Below are positions 57,304 to 64,000 of a stretch of DNA of 64,000 nt, piece by piece. Source of the stretch: a bacterium (GTDB lineage: Bacteria > Cyanobacteriota > Vampirovibrionia > Vampirovibrionales > Vampirovibrionaceae); contig JAUIEU010000001.1 in the NCBI GenBank assembly GCA_030429585.1, positions 1,545,994 through 1,609,993 on the forward strand. The letters run 5' to 3'. A program made the position numbers and the translations under genes. Numbering within the stretch: the stretch's first letter is position 1; every line of letters begins with the position of its first letter. A model generated the notes under the pieces. It saw only the letters and a program-made list of their open reading frames with translations, made no database searches and had not been told where the DNA came from.

Positions 57304-59952
57304 GGATAAGGAATCCACATCCAACAACACCGATACCCCGCTGCGGGTGGTAAGTTGCTGGTAAAGGGCCGATAATATACCGTGGGCTTGCTGCCGAATA
57401 GTGCTGTTTTGGGTATTAATTTTTACCAACACATGCCAGCGAAACCAGCCCTGAATGCGAGAGAGTACGCAGGGTGCCGGGCCTAAAATTTGGATAGGCC
57501 AATCCGGGTAACCGATAAAAGCCTGCCGCGCATGGGCCGCTAACGCCGTGGCGGTGGCCTGGGTCATGGTTTCTTCTTCGCTGCGCACCACAAACCGAAA
57601 AAGTTGGCTGTACGGCGGAAAGCCATGTTTTTCACGAATGGCTGATTCGTACCCATAAAAAGCCCTATAATCTTGGCCCATGGCCATTTCAATAATAGGA
57701 TGCTCTGGTTGCCAGGTTTGTACCAACACCTTGCCTGCCAGGGCCCCACGGCCAGCACGGCCAGCCACTTGGGTGAGTAGTTGGAACGTCCGCTCGCTGG
57801 AACGATAATCCGGCAACATCAAACCTGCATCTGCCTGTAATACGGCCACCAAGGTCACGTTGGCAATATCTAAGCCCTTGGCTATCATTTGGGTGCCTAC
57901 CAAAATATCCGCCTGATGGTTGGCAAAGGCATTCAAAATCGCATCCGGTGCATGGCGTTTTTGCTGCACATCTCGGTCTAGCCGAGCAATACGCGCACCC
58001 GGTAATGCCGCCTCCAAGGTTTCTACCACACGTTGGCTGCCGGTACCCAAGGTTTTGAGTTGACGACTGGCGCATTGAGGGCAGTAATCCGGCACCCCAT
58101 CTCGGTAGCCGCAATGATGACACAGCACATGGCCCCCAGATTTACTAGCAATTGCAGTACTACTCGCCCGCACAGGCTGGTGTAAGGTCAACGATACATC
58201 GCAATGGGGGCACTGGTGCATAGAGCCGCACCCCTGGCATTGAATCAAAGTATGGTACCCGCGCCGGTTAATCAGCACCATGGCTTGCTGGCCCGCAGCA
58301 ATGGTTTCTTTTAATGCGGCAATGGTTTGGGGGGCCAACGGCGAAGGCTTTGATGGAGAAAGCTTGGCAGGCTCTTCTTTCTTTTCGTCAGAAAGGGATT
58401 CCGTTTGCTCTTTTTCTGCTTCCGTAAAGACGGGTTGACGCAAATCAATCGGCGCCACCGTAGCTAGGGATTGCTGACCGTAGCGTTCTGTTAACGCAAG
58501 CACACGATTATCAGCCATGGCATTCGTCATGTCTCCCACATCCGGTGTGGCGGACCCCAACACTAATGTTGCCGCACCATTGTTAGACTGCTGCCGCTGT
58601 AGCCACTGGCGGCACACCCACTGGGCATGGTAACGGGGTTCGGGGGATTCTTGCTTAAAACTGGCGTCGTGGGCCTCGTCCATCACCATCAATTGCACAT
58701 TATCCAAGGACAACAAGGCGGCAGAGCGCGCACCAATAATCAGTAACGGCTCGCCAGATTGAACACGATACCACTGGGATAACCGTTCGCCATGGGCAAT
58801 ATTACTGTGCCACACAACCGTATTGGGGAATACCGCCTGCAACCGCTTAGCCAACTGGCCCGTTAAGGTAATTTCTGGCACTAACACCAAGGCTTGCTTA
58901 CCTGCATCCAAGGCCTGGCGAATAAGATGCATGTATACGGCGGTTTTACCCGACCCCGTCACCCCATGGAGCAACCACGGTTGTGGGGCGGGCTTACCAG
59001 AAGTCATCGTTTCAACCACTGCCTGCTGGCTTGCCGTTAACGTTGGCAAAGACTGGATTGGTTGAGTCGCTAACGATGACACCACCTGATGCGCCGGTAA
59101 GGCAGCTTTTTTTATGCACCCTTGGGCAACCAAGGCCGCTACCATACTATCGGTAACGGCAGGCAATTCGGTAACGGCCAAAGCTTTTGCAATAGGTTGT
59201 TTAAACGTATCGTAAAGGGTATTGATGGCCGCTAAGGCGGCTTGTTGGCGAGCAGTTTTAGGCAGGGGCGCACGTGCAACCGGCTGAAGCGACAGCACCG
59301 TAGACCCTTGGCTGGCCTGGGCAAAACGCAGTCCTTTTGTTGCCACCCCAGCAGATTTTAAACTGGCCAGCTGCTTTTGGCATTGCCCTTTAGACATGCG
59401 CAGCGCCCTGCATAACCCCACCAAGGTAGCGCCTTGTTCTCCAGCAGAAAGCAGATGCTGCAACATCGGTTGGGCGGCAGGAGCATAGGTTTTTAAAGAC
59501 GCCTCGGTCAGGTTATCCGTGGCTTGCCAAACCGGCGTTGCCTGGGCCACCAAGTTAGGCGGCAAGGCTGCCTGAATAACCCGCGCCATGGGGGTTACCG
59601 TATAACGAGATATCGCCTGAAGGACAGCCCAATAAGCCTGACTAAACAGGCCCGTTTCAATAGCGTCCGCGGCAATGGTTTTTAAGGTGGCCGGGTCCTC
59701 GGGGGTGCGTTGGCGCACAGCAAGTACAAAGCCCTGCACCGCCTGTTGGTGGCCAAAGGCCACTGTTACCACCGAGCCCGTCTGAACCATGCTTGAATCG
59801 ACATCGGCGGCTAAGGCATAGGTATAGGGGGTATAACCCGCCTTTTCCGCATCCACAAACACATCCACTACCCAATTAGAAAGCTGCGCTACGTCACCAC
59901 CTAAGGCCTCTGGCGGCGAAAACAATACAGATTGTGTAAACGACGTGGTCAT
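57295..59952 (-). CDS. priA: Primosomal protein N' (replication restart helicase PriA)
   Basis: LLHGVTGSGKTAVYMHLIRQAL...LMVMDEAHDASFKQ...CHHCGYRDGVPDYCPQCASRQLKTLGTGSQRVVETLE. Confidence 0.97.
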   Translation of the reverse strand: MTTSFTQSVLFSPPEALGGDVAQLSNWVVDVFVDAEKAGYTPYTYALAADVDSSMVQTGSVVTVAFGHQQAVQGFVLAVRQRTPEDPATLKTIAADAIETGLFSQAYWAVLQAISRYTVTPMARVIQAALPPNLVAQATPVWQATDNLTEASLKTYAPAAQPMLQHLLSAGEQGATLVGLCRALRMSKGQCQKQLASLKSAGVATKGLRFAQASQGSTVLSLQPVARAPLPKTARQQAALAAINTLYDTFKQPIAKALAVTELPAVTDSMVAALVAQGCIKKAALPAHQVVSSLATQPIQSLPTLTASQQAVVETMTSGKPAPQPWLLHGVTGSGKTAVYMHLIRQALDAGKQALVLVPEITLTGQLAKRLQAVFPNTVVWHSNIAHGERLSQWYRVQSGEPLLIIGARSAALLSLDNVQLMVMDEAHDASFKQESPEPRYHAQWVCRQWLQRQQSNNGAATLVLGSATPDVGDMTNAMADNRVLALTERYGQQSLATVAPIDLRQPVFTEAEKEQTESLSDEKKEEPAKLSPSKPSPLAPQTIAALKETIAAGQQAMVLINRRGYHTLIQCQGCGSMHQCPHCDVSLTLHQPVRASSTAIASKSGGHVLCHHCGYRDGVPDYCPQCASRQLKTLGTGSQRVVETLEAALPGARIARLDRDVQQKRHAPDAILNAFANHQADILVGTQMIAKGLDIANVTLVAVLQADAGLMLPDYRSSERTFQLLTQVAGRAGRGALAGKVLVQTWQPEHPIIEMAMGQDYRAFYGYESAIREKHGFPPYSQLFRFVVRSEEETMTQATATALAAHARQAFIGYPDWPIQILGPAPCVLSRIQGWFRWHVLVKINTQNSTIRQQAHGILSALYQQLTTRSGVSVLLDVDSLSLL

Positions 59953-59974
59953 ACCAAGCCCAAGTGCTAACGCG

Positions 59975-60847
59975 TTACCCGCGAGACATCGTCCCTTGAA
60001 AATGGTCTGTTAATGCCTCGCTTACCATATTAAACCCAACCATAGCCATGACGATACACGCGGTGGGCAATAGCATTAGCCGCGGGGCCAACCGAACCAT
60101 GGCCCAACCCTCGCTAGCCAAGGTTCCCCAGCTACTTAAAGGAGGCTCCACACCCAAGCCAATAAAACTTAACGTGGATTCTGTTAATATCGCCCGCGGA
60201 ATGGTAATAGCCGCCGCTAAAATAAACACACCGGCTAAATTGGGCCACACATAACGCCACAACCAGCCCCACACACCGCCGCCTAAGGCGCGGTAAGCCT
60301 CCATAAATTCTTCTTGCTGCAATTGCAAGGTACTGGCACGCACCACACGTGCGGCATCTGGCCAGCTAAACAACGCAATGGCCAGCACCAAACTGCCCAC
60401 CCCACGACCTAAAAACACCGTCATCAGCACCACTAACATTAAGCCAGGCAAGCTATACAGTACATCCATAGCGCGCACCAACACCGTATCTACCCAACCC
60501 CCCATACGGGCAGCCAACAAACCTACCACCCCACCAATACCAATACTGGTAATGGCCGTACCCAAACCCACCAGCAAAGAAATTTCGCCCCCCAACGCCA
60601 AACGCGCCCACACATCGCGGCCTAAATCATCCGTCCCTAAACCATGGCCTGCTAAGCCTAGCCCCAGTAGGGGCGTATTAGGGTCCATCACCTGTGGCGG
60701 TGGCATAAACACACGCCCCACCACCATAAAGCCGCCCATTACTGCTAATATAGCCACGCCCCAACAAAACCGGCCATCTTGCCATAAGGGGTGACACGGA
60801 GGCGACGAGGTGGGCATCGATTCTGTCGTAGAGATAACGGTAGACAT
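59975..60847 (-). CDS. Dipeptide/oligopeptide ABC transporter permease (DppC/OppC-like)
   Basis: GTDDLGRDVWARLALGGEISLLVGLG...EAYRALGGGVWGWLWRYVWPNLAGVFI...ESTLSFIGLGVEPPLSSWGTL. Confidence 0.93.
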   Translation of the reverse strand: MSTVISTTESMPTSSPPCHPLWQDGRFCWGVAILAVMGGFMVVGRVFMPPPQVMDPNTPLLGLGLAGHGLGTDDLGRDVWARLALGGEISLLVGLGTAITSIGIGGVVGLLAARMGGWVDTVLVRAMDVLYSLPGLMLVVLMTVFLGRGVGSLVLAIALFSWPDAARVVRASTLQLQQEEFMEAYRALGGGVWGWLWRYVWPNLAGVFILAAAITIPRAILTESTLSFIGLGVEPPLSSWGTLASEGWAMVRLAPRLMLLPTACIVMAMVGFNMVSEALTDHFQGTMSRG

Positions 60848-60850
60848 ACG

Positions 60851-61807
60851 CTACGCCACCTCCCCGGCAGCGCCGCGCAAGCGCGGATCCAGCCACCGAA
60901 GGGCGATATCGGTTACCGTGTTTAGGGTAATTAGCAACGTGCTGTACAACAGGGTAATCCCCATCACCAGGGGGTAATCGCGATCGGTAACGGCAGTGAT
61001 AAAATATTTACCCAAACCCGGAATGGCAAAGATGAATTCCACCGCAAAGCTGCCGGTTAGCAAGGCCGCAGCCAAAGGCCCCAACAAGGCCACCCAGGGC
61101 AATAAGGCATTCCGCGCAATATGGGCCAGTACCAATTGGCCATGGGCCAAGCCAAAGGCGGCTTTAGTATGAATATACGGCTGTTTAGCCACCGTTGCCA
61201 TAGCGTTGCGCACCCACAACACAGTATAGGCAAAGGGCACCAAGGCAAGCGACACAATGGGCAACACCGCATGATGCGCCGAAGATAGCCGCGCTGCCGG
61301 AAACCAATGCAACCACAAGGCCCCTACCAATACCAACACCCCAGCCACAATAAAACTAGGTGTGGATAACGCCAACACCCCCAACAAATGGGTAGAGCGT
61401 TCCAACCCGGCATGGCCTGCTGAAAAATCGCTGGTATGCCACCACCGCGGCACAATGGCAACCACCAAGCCTACCAAACACCCTAACAACAAAGCCCCGC
61501 CACCAATCACAAAGCTAGGCCCCGCCGCCTGGGCCACCATATCGTTGACAGAGCGGGAGAGATACTTATACGAAGGCCCCAAGTCACCATGCAACAGCCC
61601 CCCCATATACCGCCCGTACTGCTGCCATACCGGCTCGTTTAAGTGGTACTTGGCTTCAATCTGCTGTTGAATCGCGGGCGGCAAGCGCTTTTCGGCATCA
61701 AAAGGCCCGCCGGGCAGTAAGCGCAGCAAAAAAAACGTGGCCGTTACCACCACCCATAAGGTAAGTACCCCTGCGAGCAATTGTTTCAGTATAATCCGGG
61801 CGTCCAT
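60851..61807 (-). CDS. Dipeptide/oligopeptide ABC transporter permease (DppB/OppB-like)
   Basis: FFLLRLLPGGPFDAEKRLPPAIQQQIEAKYHLNEPVWQQYGRYMGGLLHGDLGPSYKY; start taken as MDARIILKQ. Confidence 0.93.
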   Translation of the reverse strand: MDARIILKQLLAGVLTLWVVVTATFFLLRLLPGGPFDAEKRLPPAIQQQIEAKYHLNEPVWQQYGRYMGGLLHGDLGPSYKYLSRSVNDMVAQAAGPSFVIGGGALLLGCLVGLVVAIVPRWWHTSDFSAGHAGLERSTHLLGVLALSTPSFIVAGVLVLVGALWLHWFPAARLSSAHHAVLPIVSLALVPFAYTVLWVRNAMATVAKQPYIHTKAAFGLAHGQLVLAHIARNALLPWVALLGPLAAALLTGSFAVEFIFAIPGLGKYFITAVTDRDYPLVMGITLLYSTLLITLNTVTDIALRWLDPRLRGAAGEVA

Positions 61808-61894
61808 AGTTGTATTATAGGGCAATGGACGCAAAGGACGCAGAGCGTCGCTGAATGTCACCATTTTTTATTACGCTCTAGGGGCTTAACCGCC

Positions 61895-62974
61895 ATGGTA
61901 CTCGCACCCAACACCCCACCCCAAACCATGCAAGCCGCCCGGTTCTATGCCCCCGGCGATGTTCGGGTAGAGCCCGTAGCCTTGCCCGCCCCCCAAGCAG
62001 GCGAACTGGTGATTAAAATAGACGCCGCCCTAACCTGCGGCACCGATGTTAAATGCTACCGCCGAGGCCACCCTGTACTGCTGGCCAACACCCCTAATTC
62101 CTGTAGTAGCCCCTTTGGCCACGAAGGTTGCGGCACAGTGGTGGCGATTGGCAATGGCGTTACAAATTTTAGCGTAGGCGATTTAGTAGTGGCCGCCAAT
62201 AGTGCACCGTGTGGCGATTGCTTTTTTTGCGACAAAAACCAACCCAACCTGTGTAACAACATCGCCTTTTTAAACGGCACCTACGCCGAGTATTTAACCA
62301 TCCCGGCCAATATTGTTAGCAAAAACACCCATACCCTACCGCCAGGGTTTGCCCCCACCAAAGGCGCCTTTACCGAACCCCTGGCCGTGGCCCTACGCGG
62401 GGTAATGGAAATGAACATTCAACCTGGCGATACCGTAGCCCTGCTGGGCATTGGGCCCATTGGCTTGCTAATGGCACGGGTGGCCACTGAGCTGGGCGCC
62501 CAGGTGACGGCCTACGGACGAAACCCCTTAAAACGCCAACTGGCCAGTACCTTTGCCCATTGCCAACACGTGGTGCATTGGACGGAAGACTTAACCCCAG
62601 AGGTCATGAAAGCCGCCACCCCCCAAGGCTACGGCTTTGATATGGTGATTGAAGCGGTAGGCTTACCCCACATTTGGCAACTGGCCACCCAACTGGTGCG
62701 CAAAGGCGGCAAAGTAAACCTATTTGGCGGCTGCCCTGGCGGCAGCACAGTAGAGCTGGATACCCGCCGCCTCCACTACGATGAGATTACCCTGCTGAGT
62801 CTGTTTCATCATACCCCCGCCTACATTGCCATGGCGGTGGATTGGCTAACCACCCACAAACTAGACCCCAGCCCGCTGATTACCGATACCCGCCCCCTAA
62901 CCGATGTGGTACCCGCCTTAGAGGCCGTGATGGCCGGTGAGGCCATTAAAGTAGCCCTCATCCCCGAACAATAA
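61895..62974 (+). CDS. Zinc-dependent medium-chain alcohol dehydrogenase
   Basis: LTCGTDVKCYRRGH...FGHEGCGTVVAIG...CGDCFFCDKNQPNLC; Rossmann motif LLGIGPIGLLMARVA. Confidence 0.9.
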   Translation: MVLAPNTPPQTMQAARFYAPGDVRVEPVALPAPQAGELVIKIDAALTCGTDVKCYRRGHPVLLANTPNSCSSPFGHEGCGTVVAIGNGVTNFSVGDLVVAANSAPCGDCFFCDKNQPNLCNNIAFLNGTYAEYLTIPANIVSKNTHTLPPGFAPTKGAFTEPLAVALRGVMEMNIQPGDTVALLGIGPIGLLMARVATELGAQVTAYGRNPLKRQLASTFAHCQHVVHWTEDLTPEVMKAATPQGYGFDMVIEAVGLPHIWQLATQLVRKGGKVNLFGGCPGGSTVELDTRRLHYDEITLLSLFHHTPAYIAMAVDWLTTHKLDPSPLITDTRPLTDVVPALEAVMAGEAIKVALIPEQ

Positions 62975-62983
62975 CCGCACCCT

Positions 62984-63931
62984 TTAAAGTGATGACCTAG
63001 GGGCCAATTCACCATAAACGCTGCGTTGGTGGGTAATGGTATCTGCCATGGTGCGAATAAACCCTACATCCGGGTAATCATAACGCTGAACCTGGTAGGC
63101 GTAATCTTCAAACAGCAGGGCGGATTCATTGACCGGGTGCACCCAACCCCCATTCAGGCGTTGAATGTATTTAGCCAGCTTTTCTTCCCGCTTCCACCGC
63201 GGGTTAATGGCCATGTTTAGGTGGACTAAATTAACCGTATTTATTTTGCCGCGCTTACCCGCGCACCCAATACTGGTATGGCCCACTGCCTCTGGAAACG
63301 TTAGTAATTTTTCTTCGTTTTTAAACAACCGCATCTGAAAATCCGGGTACAAATACCCATCGTTTAGCCACCATAGCGATTCATGGGCATCATCCCAGCA
63401 ACTTAAATGCAGGCGAGGCAATTTAAAGTGGGTAAACTTGCTTTGGGTTAGCAGCCCAGGCACATAATCAAAAAAATGGGGCTCAGGGAATTCATCATCA
63501 TCCAAGCGCAGCACCCAATCGCCTGTACAACGGCTAACCAATTCTTTTAGGCCGCCATTACAAGTCAGGGCCTCGTTATGGATAGTAAAGCAGGTATCGG
63601 CAATAGGTTCGCACACTGCCAACGTGTCATCCGTGGTTTTGCTATCCACGCCCACAACTATTTCATCCACATAAGGGGTTAGGTACTGTAGCAACGGGCC
63701 AATTCGGTTGGCACTATTCATGGTGATAATGCACACAGACAACGTTGGGCGAGGGCCAGGCAGTGGTTTTTTCCAGGTGCCCACATACCTATATTGCTCG
63801 TATAAAGCAGCCAGGCCATGTACCCACCGACGCAAACGTTGACGCCGCATATCCTGTTTAAACGTTCGGGTATACGCATCGTCACGAAGTATCCCTTCGC
63901 GAGGGTTGTGCCATGTGGACGAAATAACCAT
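62984..63931 (-). CDS. Family 2 glycosyltransferase
   Basis: LSVCIITMNSANRIGPLLQYLTPYVDEIVVGVDSKTTDDTLAVCE...DWVLRLDDDEFPE. Confidence 0.88.
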   Translation of the reverse strand: MVISSTWHNPREGILRDDAYTRTFKQDMRRQRLRRWVHGLAALYEQYRYVGTWKKPLPGPRPTLSVCIITMNSANRIGPLLQYLTPYVDEIVVGVDSKTTDDTLAVCEPIADTCFTIHNEALTCNGGLKELVSRCTGDWVLRLDDDEFPEPHFFDYVPGLLTQSKFTHFKLPRLHLSCWDDAHESLWWLNDGYLYPDFQMRLFKNEEKLLTFPEAVGHTSIGCAGKRGKINTVNLVHLNMAINPRWKREEKLAKYIQRLNGGWVHPVNESALLFEDYAYQVQRYDYPDVGFIRTMADTITHQRSVYGELAPRSSL

Positions 63932-64000
63932 AGGCGCTATTGTCGCTAAAACACTCCCTAAAACCCAGATGATGTTTAATCTATGTTTTGTGACGAAACA

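Noticed and set aside
60972-60985. Cyanobacterial HIP1 (GCGATCGC) site
   Set aside because: The sequence is cgcgatcgg, not the full octamer, and no enrichment was noticed.

Overview
The window is a gene-dense bacterial chromosome segment of mostly core genes with several accessory islands. No rRNA, CRISPR array or transposase was seen. Flagellar genes, a two-partner secretion pair and the general coding style might fit a Vampirovibrio/Melainabacteria-like or similar Gram-negative organism; this is a guess, not established. From left to right: a partial desaturase; a TpsA/TpsB pair; a GNAT gene split by an apparent 1-nt frameshift; a two-component cluster that includes a CheB-CheR-PAS-histidine kinase fusion; a bufferin/oxazolin-type RiPP locus (DoxX, His/Cys-rich precursor, MNIO/DUF692, DUF2063 partner); an SpsF-like cytidylyltransferase with an AKR-like tail; a GGDEF protein; tRNA-Leu(CAG); infC (AUU start), rpmI and rplT; a matrixin-like protease; a SWIM-SNF2 helicase with five AT-hooks; dnaK; an AT-rich cyclase-like ORF directly behind the dnaK terminator; tsaC/sua5, rpiB, glyA, a wecA/mraY-like gene, pyrK, pyrD and pyk; fliJ, fliK, flgD and flgE; rhodanese, MscS, an EF-hand-like protein, YkgJ-like, Leu/Val dehydrogenase, ribD and rimO; flagellin; priA; Opp/Dpp permeases; an alcohol dehydrogenase and a GT2. 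The most notable items are the MNIO RiPP locus with its HKCG-repeat precursor, the divergent cyclase-like ORF, the AT-hook SNF2 protein, the GNAT frameshift, the TpsA with a YVTN-like C-terminus, and two small ORFs below the ORF-track length cutoff. All family calls come from reading motifs by eye; no database search was run.
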